From assembly GCF_040678635.1 (NCBI RefSeq), contig NZ_JBFATZ010000008.1, positions 248,001 through 312,000 on the forward strand: 64,000 bases of DNA. Reading direction: 5' to 3'. The notes beneath the pieces are model-generated. The model worked only from the letters and a program-made list of their open reading frames with translations, was not told the DNA's origin and ran no database searches. Origin of the DNA: Thermopolyspora sp040678635 (GTDB lineage Bacteria > Actinomycetota > Actinomycetes > Streptosporangiales > Streptosporangiaceae). The position numbers and the translations under genes are program-made. Position 1 is the first letter of the stretch; each line of letters begins with the position of its first letter. Shown one piece after another: positions 53,740 through 61,599 of this stretch.

Positions 53740-53789
53740 TCGTACCGAAACACAACGGCAGTGCGGGGGCGGCATCCGGAGGCAGACGA

Positions 53790-55052
53790 ATGAACGTAGG
53801 TTGGGTGCGGTGGGCGAGCCTCGCCGCGGTGGGCGTGCTCGCACTCTCGGCGTGCGCATCGGGACGCGACGCGGACGGCGCCAACGCCGCCGGGGCAGGC
53901 ACGTGCTCCCCCGGCATCACCGACACCGAGATCAAGATCGGGCAGAGCTCGCTGCAGTCGGGCGCTGGCGCGATCTTCAAGTCAATCAGCGACGGCATCG
54001 CCGCCAAATTCAAGGAGATCAACGACAAGGGCGGCGTCACCATGGGTGACGGCAAGACCCGCAAGGTCACCTTCATCAGCCTCGACGACGGCTACGACCC
54101 CGCGCGTTCCGTGGTCAACGTCAAGAAGCTCATCGAACAGGACCACGTCGCCGCGTTCCTGGCGAACACCGGCACGTCCTCGATCCTCGCCTACATCGAC
54201 TACACGACCCAGAAGGGCGTACCGCTGATCTTCCCGGCCGGCAGCCCGCCGGAGGAGCTCGTGAACCGCTACCGGGACGGCAAGGCGATGCTGGCGCTCT
54301 ACACCAACGCCACCGTCGACTTCGAGAACCAGGCCCGGGTCAAGGCGATCGCCGCGAAGAACCCCAATGCGAAGATCGCGGTGCTCTACTCGAACGAGGA
54401 GACGGGCAAGACCCAGCTTGAGGCGTTCAAGAAGGCGATGGAGGGCACCAACCTCAAGATCGTCGCGACCGAGTCGTACGAGATCAGCGCGGCCTCGGTC
54501 GATTCGCAGGTGACCTCGCTGCGCGGCTCGAACGCCGACACCTTCGCGATGCTCGGCTCCGGGTCCTTCATCACCATGGCGTTGAAGAAGGTCGACGAGC
54601 TCGGCTGGCATCCGCAAAAGTGGATCACCGCGGCGAATCCGGCCGCCGCGCTCGTGTCGGCGGCGGGTCCCGGCGCGGCCGAGAACGTCAACTCGATCCA
54701 ATGGTCCAAGAGCGGCGACATGGTGGGCGCGGACAAGGACCCCGCGATCATCGAGTACCGGAAGTGGGCGACGGCCAACGGCTACGACCCCAAGGACTCG
54801 CTCTTCCAGAGCGGGGTGGACATCACCGACAGCTTCCGGCAGATCCTCGAGGCGACCAAGGAGTGCACCAGCGAGGCGATCTACAAGGCGGCGCGCAGCA
54901 TCAAGGCGGAGAGCTCCTTCGCCCTGCCCGGCATCACGTACGGCAGCAGCGACAAGGACCCGTCCTTCGTCCACCAGGCGGTCCAGGTGACCTTCGACCC
55001 GAAGAACAACGGCTGGGTCCCCAACGACACCATCTTCACCGCCGATGAGTGA
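53790..55052 (+). CDS. ABC transporter substrate-binding lipoprotein (Liv/branched-chain type)
   Basis: A 420-aa protein from ATG 53790 with GGAGG seven bases upstream. The signal peptide ends in a lipobox (VGVLALSACAS, Cys near 22). The mature part is a periplasmic-binding-protein type 1 fold: TDTEIKIGQSSLQSGAGAIF, VTFISLDDGYDPARSVVNVK, AFLANTGTSSILAYIDYTTQ, GVPLIFPAGSP. In catabolic clusters such proteins bind aromatic or aliphatic carboxylates rather than amino acids. It overlaps the ATPase gene by 8 bp and is first in a five-gene import operon. Confidence 0.92.
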   Translation: MNVGWVRWASLAAVGVLALSACASGRDADGANAAGAGTCSPGITDTEIKIGQSSLQSGAGAIFKSISDGIAAKFKEINDKGGVTMGDGKTRKVTFISLDDGYDPARSVVNVKKLIEQDHVAAFLANTGTSSILAYIDYTTQKGVPLIFPAGSPPEELVNRYRDGKAMLALYTNATVDFENQARVKAIAAKNPNAKIAVLYSNEETGKTQLEAFKKAMEGTNLKIVATESYEISAASVDSQVTSLRGSNADTFAMLGSGSFITMALKKVDELGWHPQKWITAANPAAALVSAAGPGAAENVNSIQWSKSGDMVGADKDPAIIEYRKWATANGYDPKDSLFQSGVDITDSFRQILEATKECTSEAIYKAARSIKAESSFALPGITYGSSDKDPSFVHQAVQVTFDPKNNGWVPNDTIFTADE

Positions 55053-55890
55053 GTCCACGCCGCGGAGCCTGCGGGCTGCCGGAACCGCTGGGGCCGAAAT
55101 CACCGGGACCGGTGCGGCCGGAACGCTGCAGGTGCGGGACGTCCGTCTCAGGTTCGGCGGCGTCGTCGCGCTGGACGGGGTGTCCTTCGACGTGGCCGCG
55201 GGAACGGTGTGCGGCCTCATCGGCCCCAACGGCGCCGGCAAGACCGCGCTGTTCAACTGCGTCAGCGGTCTGTACCGGCCGAACTCGGGCACGGTGCTCC
55301 TCGACGGCGTCGATCTGCTCGGCCTGCGGGCCGACCAGATCGCCGGGGTCGGCATCGCCCGGACGTTCCAGAACCTGGGGCTCTTCGCCACGCAGAGCGT
55401 GCTTGAGAACGTCATGGGCGGCGCCTACCACCGGACGAAGGCGGGATTCCTCGCCGGCGGCCTGGGGCTCCCGCTGACCTGGCGGGAGGAACGCCGCGAG
55501 CGCGAGCACGCCAGGGCCATCCTGGACTCGCTCGGCCTCGCGCACCTGGAGCGGCACCCCGCGGCCGGGCTGCCGCTCGGCACGCTCAAGCGCATCGAGC
55601 TGGCCCGGGCGCTGATGCTGCGGCCGCGCCTGCTCATGCTCGACGAGCCGGCCAACGGCCTCATCCTCGAAGAGGTGCACGAGCTCGCCTCCGTCGTACG
55701 CGGCCTGCGGGACGAGCACGGCTTCAGCGTCCTGCTGATCGAGCACCACATGGGCATGGTCATGTCGATCTGCGACCACCTGGTGGTGCTGAACCTGGGG
55801 CAGAAGATCGCCGACGGGCTGCCCGACGAGGTCCGCAACGCCCCGGCCGTCGTCGAGGCGTACCTGGGAGGCCCAGGAGGTGCCGCATGA
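55045..55890 (+). CDS. ABC transporter ATP-binding protein, LivG-like
   Basis: A 281-aa ATPase. Walker A is GLIGPNGAGKTALFNCVSGL, Q-loop GIARTFQNLGLFATQSVLEN and Walker B LLMLDEPANGLILEEV with H-loop LLIEHHMG. The signature motif is degenerate (GLPLGTLKRIELARALML in place of LSYGQQ), which is seen in some LivG proteins but worth noting. It has a 25-residue N-terminal extension before the conserved start LQVRDVRLRFGG. It partners the LivF-like ATPase next to it. Confidence 0.9.
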   Translation: MSESTPRSLRAAGTAGAEITGTGAAGTLQVRDVRLRFGGVVALDGVSFDVAAGTVCGLIGPNGAGKTALFNCVSGLYRPNSGTVLLDGVDLLGLRADQIAGVGIARTFQNLGLFATQSVLENVMGGAYHRTKAGFLAGGLGLPLTWREERREREHARAILDSLGLAHLERHPAAGLPLGTLKRIELARALMLRPRLLMLDEPANGLILEEVHELASVVRGLRDEHGFSVLLIEHHMGMVMSICDHLVVLNLGQKIADGLPDEVRNAPAVVEAYLGGPGGAA

Positions 55891-56597
55891 GCCTGTTGAC
55901 CGTCGAGCATCTCAACGCCGGCTACGGCAGCCTTCAGGTCCTCGACGACGTCTGTTTCGACATCGAGGAGGGCACGATCACCGTGGTCCTCGGCGCGAAC
56001 GGGGCCGGCAAGTCCACCCTGCTGCGCGCGCTGTCCGGGATGCTCCCCGCCACGGGCAGCGCGCGGCTGGACGGGCACGAGCTGCTGTCGAGCCGGCAGC
56101 GCAGGTCGGTCGCCCGGCTGGGCCTCGGCCACGTTCCGGAGGGGCGCGGCACGTTCGGCGGCCTCACCGTCGAGGAGAACCTCCGCGTCGGCGGCCACCA
56201 CCGGCCGGCCGCCGAGGTCGAGGACGCGATCAAGGAGTGGTACGACTTCTTCCCTCGCCTCGCCGCCCGTCGCGACCAGCTCGCCTCCGCGCTCAGCGGC
56301 GGCGAGCAGCAGATGCTCGCCATCGCCAGGGCGCTGATGGCCAAGCCGCGGCTGCTGTTGCTGGACGAGCCCTCGCTCGGTCTGGCGCCGAAGCTGACCG
56401 GCATGCTGTTCGGCGAGCTGCGCGCGATCAGGGAACGGCTCGGCATGACGGTGCTGCTGGTGGAGCAGAACGCCCACCTCAGCCTCGAGATCGCCGACGA
56501 CGCGTTGCTGCTGACCGCCGGGCGCATGGGCCCCAAGCAGCCCGCGGCCGTCCTGCGCGAGGACGAACAGATCAAGAACGCCTACCTCGGCGCGTAG
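55887..56597 (+). CDS. ABC transporter ATP-binding protein, LivF-like
   Basis: A 236-aa ATPase overlapping the previous stop by 4 bp. Motifs are complete: Walker A LGANGAGKSTLLRALSGM, LivF-type GLGHVPEGRGTFGGLTVEEN, signature LASALSGGEQQMLAIARALM, Walker B LLLLDEPSLGLAPKL and H-loop VEQNAHLSLEI. With its intact signature it likely carries the main ATP hydrolysis site of the heterodimer. Confidence 0.93.
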   Translation: MSLLTVEHLNAGYGSLQVLDDVCFDIEEGTITVVLGANGAGKSTLLRALSGMLPATGSARLDGHELLSSRQRRSVARLGLGHVPEGRGTFGGLTVEENLRVGGHHRPAAEVEDAIKEWYDFFPRLAARRDQLASALSGGEQQMLAIARALMAKPRLLLLDEPSLGLAPKLTGMLFGELRAIRERLGMTVLLVEQNAHLSLEIADDALLLTAGRMGPKQPAAVLREDEQIKNAYLGA

Positions 56598-56607
56598 GAG
56601 CGATCGG

Positions 56608-57492
56608 GTGACCACTTTCTTCCAACAGATCATCGACGGGCTGACGACGGGCGTGGTCTACGCCGCGATCGCGCTCAGCCTCGTCCTCGTCTACCGCACC
56701 TCACGGCTGATCAACTTCGCGCAGGCGGAGATGGCCACCTTCGGGGCCTTCCTCGCCTGGCAGTTCCACGACTGGGGGCTCGGCTTCCTGCCGGCGATCC
56801 TGCTGGCGGTGGTGGTGTCGTTCCTGGCCGGCGCCGTCATGGAGCGGACGCTCGTCCGGCCGCTGGCCGAGGCGCACAACGAGCTCGCGCTCTTCGTCAT
56901 CTCGCTCGGCATCCTCATCGTGCTCCTCAACGCGGAGGCCTGGATCTGGGGCTACGAGGTCAAGGACGTCCCCTCCGTCCTGACGGGACCCGCGCTGGAG
57001 ATCGGCTCGGTCCGGGTGAGTCAACAGAAGCTGGTGATCGTCGCCGTCGCGGTGGTGATCGCCGGGCTGCTCTGGTTCCTCTTCCAGCGCACCCGGTTCG
57101 GCCTGGCCATGCGGGCCGCCGCCGACAACCTCTCGTCGGCCACGCTGCTCGGCCTGCCGGTGCACGCGTCGATGACCTTCAGCTGGGGCATCGCCGCGGC
57201 GATCGGCACGCTGATGGCGACCCTGGTCGCGCCGCAGCAGTTCCTGCAGCCGGGCATGCTGCTGTCGGTCCTGTTGTACGCCGTCGCCGCCGCCGTCCTC
57301 GGCGGTATCGACAGCCCGGTCGGGGCGATCGTCGGCGGCCTCATCGTGGGCGTCGTCGAGAACCTCGCGGGGACCTACGTCCCGGGCATCGGCCAGGACT
57401 TCAAGGCCGCCGTCGCGTTCCTCATCATCATGATCGTCCTGCTGCTCCGGCCGCAGGGCTTCTTCGGCTCGCGGACGGTGGTGCGGGTATGA
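56608..57492 (+). CDS. branched-chain amino acid-type ABC permease, LivH-like
   Basis: A 294-aa integral membrane protein starting at GTG 56608. Conserved start: QIIDGLTTGVVYAAIALSLV, then INFAQAEMATFGAFLAW (the LivH NFAHGE-like motif). About eight hydrophobic helices follow, with the typical cytoplasmic loop FGLAMRAAADNLSSATLLGL and GGIDSPVGAIVGGLIVGVVE. It forms the translocation pore with the LivM-like protein; the stop overlaps that gene's start by 4 bp. Confidence 0.92.
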   Translation: MTTFFQQIIDGLTTGVVYAAIALSLVLVYRTSRLINFAQAEMATFGAFLAWQFHDWGLGFLPAILLAVVVSFLAGAVMERTLVRPLAEAHNELALFVISLGILIVLLNAEAWIWGYEVKDVPSVLTGPALEIGSVRVSQQKLVIVAVAVVIAGLLWFLFQRTRFGLAMRAAADNLSSATLLGLPVHASMTFSWGIAAAIGTLMATLVAPQQFLQPGMLLSVLLYAVAAAVLGGIDSPVGAIVGGLIVGVVENLAGTYVPGIGQDFKAAVAFLIIMIVLLLRPQGFFGSRTVVRV

Positions 57493-58550
57493 ACCGGTTG
57501 CTCGCCGTCATGCACCGGCGTCGCCCCGCGCTGCCGATCCCGGCCTGGGTCAACGTGCTGGTCGGCGTGGTGGTGTTCGGCTACGCGCTGTACCTGCCGC
57601 TGGTCTCGCCGACCTACGCCAACACCAACCTGGCGATGGTGTGCGTCTACGTCGTCACCGGCCTCGGCCTGCACCTGCTCACCGGCATGACCGGCCTGAT
57701 CTCGCTCGGTCACGGCTTCTTCTTCGCCATCGGCGCGTACGCCACGGCGATCCTCTCGGGCACGTACGGGTGGCCGGTCCTGGCGTCGTTCGCCGTCGCG
57801 GCCGCGCTCGGGTGGATCCTCGGGTTCGGCTTCGGCCTCCCGGCGCTGCGCCTGTCCCCGCTCGCGCTCTCGCAGGTCACCCTGGCACTCGCGTTGATCA
57901 CGCCGTCGGTCATCAAGCGGCTCGACTTCTGGACCAACGGCAGCGCCGGGCTGTCGGTCAACATCGCCGATCCTCCGGCGTGGACGGGCCTCGACAAGGA
58001 CCAGTGGATCCTCTACATCTGCCTGGTCGTCACGCTGATCGTCTACCTGATGGCGGTGCTGATGTCGCGGGGCCGTACCGGGCGGGCGATGAACGGGCTG
58101 CGCGACAACCAGGCGGTCGCCACCACGCTCGGCGTACGGGCGACGACGACGAAGTCGTTCGTGTTCGCAATCAGCGCGGCGTTCGCGGCGGTCGGCGGCG
58201 TGCTCTACACCCTCGTCGTGCAGTACGTCGGCGCGGACGCGTTCGCCCTGCCGTTCGCGATCTCACTGATCGCGATCATCGTCGTGGGCGGCTTCTGCTC
58301 CGTGCCCGGCGTCGTGCTCGGCGCGATGTTCGTCGTCTTCATGCCGACGTGGATCTCGGACGTCAACACCTCCTCGTCCGGTCTGGTGTACGGCATCGTG
58401 CTCGTCGTGTTCATGTTCGCCCTGCCCTACGGCATCGTCGGCGTGATCCGGATGGCCGGCAAGCCGGTCGTGGACCGGCTGGGCACCCGCGGCAAGGCCC
58501 GTCCGGGCGAGGTACGACCGGCGCCGGCGGAGAAGGTCGCCCAGCCGTGA
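57489..58550 (+). CDS. branched-chain amino acid-type ABC permease, LivM-like
   Basis: A 353-aa membrane protein from ATG 57489. LivM features: LHLLTGMTGLISLGHGFFFA, AIGAYATAILSGTYGWP, the loop RGRTGRAMNGLRDNQAVATT LGVRATTTKSFVFAISAAFA, and IALIAIIVVGGFCSVPGVVL-like segments. The last 40 residues are a soluble Pro/Ala-rich tail. It is the last gene of the importer operon. Confidence 0.92.
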   Translation: MNRLLAVMHRRRPALPIPAWVNVLVGVVVFGYALYLPLVSPTYANTNLAMVCVYVVTGLGLHLLTGMTGLISLGHGFFFAIGAYATAILSGTYGWPVLASFAVAAALGWILGFGFGLPALRLSPLALSQVTLALALITPSVIKRLDFWTNGSAGLSVNIADPPAWTGLDKDQWILYICLVVTLIVYLMAVLMSRGRTGRAMNGLRDNQAVATTLGVRATTTKSFVFAISAAFAAVGGVLYTLVVQYVGADAFALPFAISLIAIIVVGGFCSVPGVVLGAMFVVFMPTWISDVNTSSSGLVYGIVLVVFMFALPYGIVGVIRMAGKPVVDRLGTRGKARPGEVRPAPAEKVAQP

Positions 58551-58656
58551 GCCGCGAGTGACGAAAGCCGCGAGGTGACGGCCGCAAGCGATGGCCGCGA
58601 GGCGATGGAGGGGCGCGCGGGCCGATCGGATGCCCGTCGGCCCGCGTGCTCCTCCG

Positions 58657-58803
58657 TCACACCCCGTCCGCACCGGGCCCGAACCGCGGCTCCCTGTTCT
58701 CCAGGAAGGCGCGCACGCCCTCCTCGAAGTCGCCGCCGCGCATGCACTCCGCCTGCGCGGCCTTCTCCATCGCCAGGACGGCCGCGAGGCCTTCACCTGT
58801 CAT
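58657..58803 (-). pseudogene. C-terminal fragment of an enoyl-CoA hydratase
   Basis: The reverse strand encodes 48 residues: AVLAMEKAAQAECMRGGDFE then EGVRAFLENREPRFGPGADG, which is the C-terminal helix and tail of crotonase-family enzymes. The catalytic body is missing and the frame starts at a chance ATG. It is a relic of a third hydratase gene next to the importer operon. Nothing else is visible in 58551-58656. Confidence 0.65.
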
Positions 58804-58837
58804 GACACTCCTTGACCCGGAATGAACGCTCATATAC

Positions 58838-58851
58838 ATATGAATTCATAT
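58838..58851. promoter_or_regulatory. 14-bp perfect palindrome upstream of the acyl-CoA dehydrogenase
   Basis: ATATGAATTCATAT is a perfect palindrome in a locally AT-rich stretch, 118 bp before the dehydrogenase start. Its TGAAT core is shared with the site at 53726-53739. It may be an operator or overlap a promoter. Confidence 0.5.
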
Positions 58852-58969
58852 ACCCCAATGAACCAAGCTCGCTACCCGCACCAGCGCCATTGATGCTTAT
58901 GTGGAATTCACTTCCTTGTCCAGCGGCGATTCGAGGGACTGTGGGGCGACTTCACCGAAGGGATCGCGC

Positions 58970-60175
58970 ATGAGCGAGATCGACGACTTCCGCGAGCGCG
59001 CCCGGCTCTGGCTCGACGGCCACGCCCGGCGCGCCGAGGAGGCCCTCCGCGCCGACTCCGGCGAGGAGGCCGCGGACCTGGCGGAGGCCAGGCGCTTCCA
59101 GGCCGCGCTGTTCGAGGCCGGCTTCGCCGGCCTGACCTGGCCCAGGGAGTACGGCGGCCAGGGCCTCGGCATCGAGTACCAGGTGGCGTGGAACGAGGTG
59201 TCCGCCGGCTACCGGCTGCCCACCGTCTTCTCCCTGGGCCTGGGCATGATCGGCCCGACCCTCCTGGAGCTGGGCACGGAGCAGCAGAAGCGGCGCTACC
59301 TGCCGAAGATCCTCTCCGGCGAGGAGATCTGGTGCCAGATCTTCTCCGAGCCCGGCGGCGGGTCCGACGTGGCCGCGCTGCGGACCAGCGCGACGCGTAC
59401 CGACGAGGGATGGGTGATCAACGGCCAGAAGGTCTGGACCTCGGTCGGCCATCTCGCCGATCTGGGCGCGGTCCTGGTGCGCACCGATCCGACCGTGCCC
59501 AGGCACCAGGGCATCACGATGCTCATCGTCGACATGCGCGCCCCGGGCCTCACCGTGCGGCCGCTTCGCATCGCGACCGGCGAGGCGCCGTTCGCCGAGG
59601 AGTTCTTCGACAACGTCCTGGTCCCGCACGACGCGGTCATCGGCGAGGTGAACCAGGGCTGGGCGGCGGCCGTCGTCATGCTCCGCAACGAGCGCATCGC
59701 GCTCGGCACGCAGGGCCGCTCGCAGGCCAACCCGCTGAGCTTCGAACCGATGCTCGCCGCCGTACACAAGCACGGCTCGATCACCTCGGACCGCGCCCGC
59801 ACCGGTCTCGCGGAGCTGTACGCCCGCGAGCTGGCGCTAGCCGAGTTCGGCCGGCTCGTCCACGAGGAGGCCATCGCGGGCATCCCGGTGGGCGCCCGCG
59901 GATCGGTGGGCAAGCTGGCCGGCACCCAGCAGGCGCTGTGGGCGGCCGACCTCGCCGAAGAGCTCCTCGGCGAGACGATCGCGATCGAGAACGACGACCT
60001 CGCCGCCATCCGCTGGGCGTCGCTGTACGCCACCGGCATGGCGATCGCGGGCGGATCGACCGAGATCCAGCGCAACATCATCGGCGAGCGTGTCCTCGGC
60101 CTGCCCAAGGACGGCGGCATCGACGCGAAGGACGTCCCCTTCAACCGGCTTCGGTTCGGCGACGGTAACAAATAG
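58970..60175 (+). CDS. acyl-CoA dehydrogenase, large form
   Basis: A 401-aa flavoenzyme from ATG 58970 (AAGGG upstream; a GTG at 58901 would add 23 residues). Motifs: AGLTWPREYGGQGLGIEYQV, flavin-binding EIWCQIFSEPGGGSDVAALR TSA, WVINGQKVWTSVGHLADLGA, and the C-terminal ATGMAIAGGSTEIQRNIIGE RVLGLPKD. This is the FadE class with the GGSTEIQ motif. It probably pairs with, or acts after, the shorter dehydrogenase at 48894. The thioesterase gene follows in the same direction. Confidence 0.92.
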   Translation: MSEIDDFRERARLWLDGHARRAEEALRADSGEEAADLAEARRFQAALFEAGFAGLTWPREYGGQGLGIEYQVAWNEVSAGYRLPTVFSLGLGMIGPTLLELGTEQQKRRYLPKILSGEEIWCQIFSEPGGGSDVAALRTSATRTDEGWVINGQKVWTSVGHLADLGAVLVRTDPTVPRHQGITMLIVDMRAPGLTVRPLRIATGEAPFAEEFFDNVLVPHDAVIGEVNQGWAAAVVMLRNERIALGTQGRSQANPLSFEPMLAAVHKHGSITSDRARTGLAELYARELALAEFGRLVHEEAIAGIPVGARGSVGKLAGTQQALWAADLAEELLGETIAIENDDLAAIRWASLYATGMAIAGGSTEIQRNIIGERVLGLPKDGGIDAKDVPFNRLRFGDGNK

Positions 60176-60280
60176 AGGAGGCTGGACGGACCGCTGATGG
60201 CGGGCGCGGCGATCGGCCCACGTACCCCCGGGCGAAGGCCCGCGAGATCCTCGGCTCGGGTGGTTGGATACGGTCGCGGC

Positions 60281-60670
60281 ATGAATGTTCATCGGGTACG
60301 CGGCGTGGTGGCGTTCCACGAGACCGACGCGTCCGGGCGTTACCACTACACGAACGCCCTCAAGTGGGTCGAGAACGTCGAACACGCCCTCTACCGGTCG
60401 GTCGGCGTGCGGGCCGCCACGTTCCCGCGCCGGGCCGTCGCCGCGAGCTTCGAACGATCGTTCGTGGACGGTGACGAATACGAGGTCGAGCTTGAGGTCG
60501 AGAAGGTGGGGAATACCTCGATCACCTATGTGTGGCGGATCCTCAAGGGGGAGCACGTCGCGGTGAACGGATCGCATACGGTCGTCCACATCGACGGCTC
60601 CGGCAGACCCACCCCGTTGCCGGACGCGCTTCGCGCCGTGCTGGACGGCCTCGCGAACGACACGGCCTGA
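60281..60670 (+). CDS. hot-dog fold acyl-CoA thioesterase (4-hydroxybenzoyl-CoA thioesterase type)
   Basis: A 129-aa single hot-dog protein. The catalytic segment is VVAFHETDASGRYHYTNALK WVENVEHALY, where the Asp in ETDASGRYHY corresponds to the active-site Asp of the 4HBT family. It continues SFERSFVDGDEYEVELEVEK and SITYVWRILKGEHVAVNGSH. It would release free acid from a pathway CoA ester or salvage CoA. Start is at ATG 60281, 105 bp after the dehydrogenase; earlier in-frame starts lack homology. Confidence 0.85.
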   Translation: MNVHRVRGVVAFHETDASGRYHYTNALKWVENVEHALYRSVGVRAATFPRRAVAASFERSFVDGDEYEVELEVEKVGNTSITYVWRILKGEHVAVNGSHTVVHIDGSGRPTPLPDALRAVLDGLANDTA

Positions 60671-60807
60671 TCGGCGAGGCGGTCCGGCGTCGCCGATCTG
60701 CCATACAGCGTTCTGCTAGATGGAATCGAGGTGGCTCGTCGGGTGCTATAGTGCAGGCGCCACCCGGAATGGTCGTGGCTCCGTTCGTCGCTCCTAGCGG
60801 AGGGCAC

Positions 60808-61569
60808 ATGTCGGCGCCGGCAGGCTATCCGATCGAGTCGGTCGAGAACGCGGCCCGCGTTCTGTTGATGCTCCGCGAGCGGCGTATTCTGCGGGTGGCC
60901 GAGGTCGCCGCCGAGCTGGGCATCGCCCGGTCGAGCGCGCACCGCATGCTCACCACCCTGCAGTCCCAGGGCCTGCTGCGGCAGGAGCCGGTGACCCGTG
61001 GGTACGGTCCAGGGACCGGGCTCATCCAGATCGGCGTGGCGGTGATCGGGGCGACCGACCTGCGTGCGGAGTCCCGGCCGACGATCGAGCGCCTCTGCCA
61101 CGACCTCGGCGAGACGGTGCATCTGATCGTCCTCGACGGCTCGGAGATCGTCTTCATCGACGGCGTGGAGGGCCGTCACGCGATCCGCGCCGCGCTGCGC
61201 ATCGGCGACCGGGCGCCCGCGCACGCGGCCGCGGCCGGGAAGGTCCTGCTGGCGGCCCTGCCCCGGGAACAGCTGCGGGAGCGGTATCCGGGTGGTCGCA
61301 TCCGGGGCGGGACGAACAAGGCCATCAGCAGCCGACGCGTGCTCGAACAGGAGCTTGAGACGGTCCGCGAGCAGGGGTACGCGACGAACTTCGGCGAAAG
61401 CGAGCCGGGGCTGCACGCGATCGCCGCGCCGGTACGCGACGCCGCGGGCAGCGTACGGGCCGCCATCAGCGTCTCGGGTCCCGCGGAGCGTCTGGCCGAG
61501 GAGAAGCTCGCCTCGCACGTTCGCACGCTGCTCGACGCGGCGGACCGGCTCAGCACGGTGCTGAGCTAG
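60808..61569 (+). CDS. IclR family transcriptional regulator
   Basis: A 253-aa regulator with GGAGGG before ATG 60808. The HTH is RVAEVAAELGIARSSAHRML TTLQSQGLL. The effector domain has TIERLCHDLGETVHLIVLDG, VFIDGVEGRHAIRAALRIGD, HAAAAGKVLLAAL and GLHAIAAPVRDAAGSVRAAI. It is convergent with the MhpA-like hydroxylase gene, which it may control together with the hydrolase beyond. A TATAGT-like -10 (near 60747) precedes it. Confidence 0.92.
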   Translation: MSAPAGYPIESVENAARVLLMLRERRILRVAEVAAELGIARSSAHRMLTTLQSQGLLRQEPVTRGYGPGTGLIQIGVAVIGATDLRAESRPTIERLCHDLGETVHLIVLDGSEIVFIDGVEGRHAIRAALRIGDRAPAHAAAAGKVLLAALPREQLRERYPGGRIRGGTNKAISSRRVLEQELETVREQGYATNFGESEPGLHAIAAPVRDAAGSVRAAISVSGPAERLAEEKLASHVRTLLDAADRLSTVLS

Positions 61570-61599
61570 CCGCCGCGTCGCGCGATCGCGGAGTGTGCG

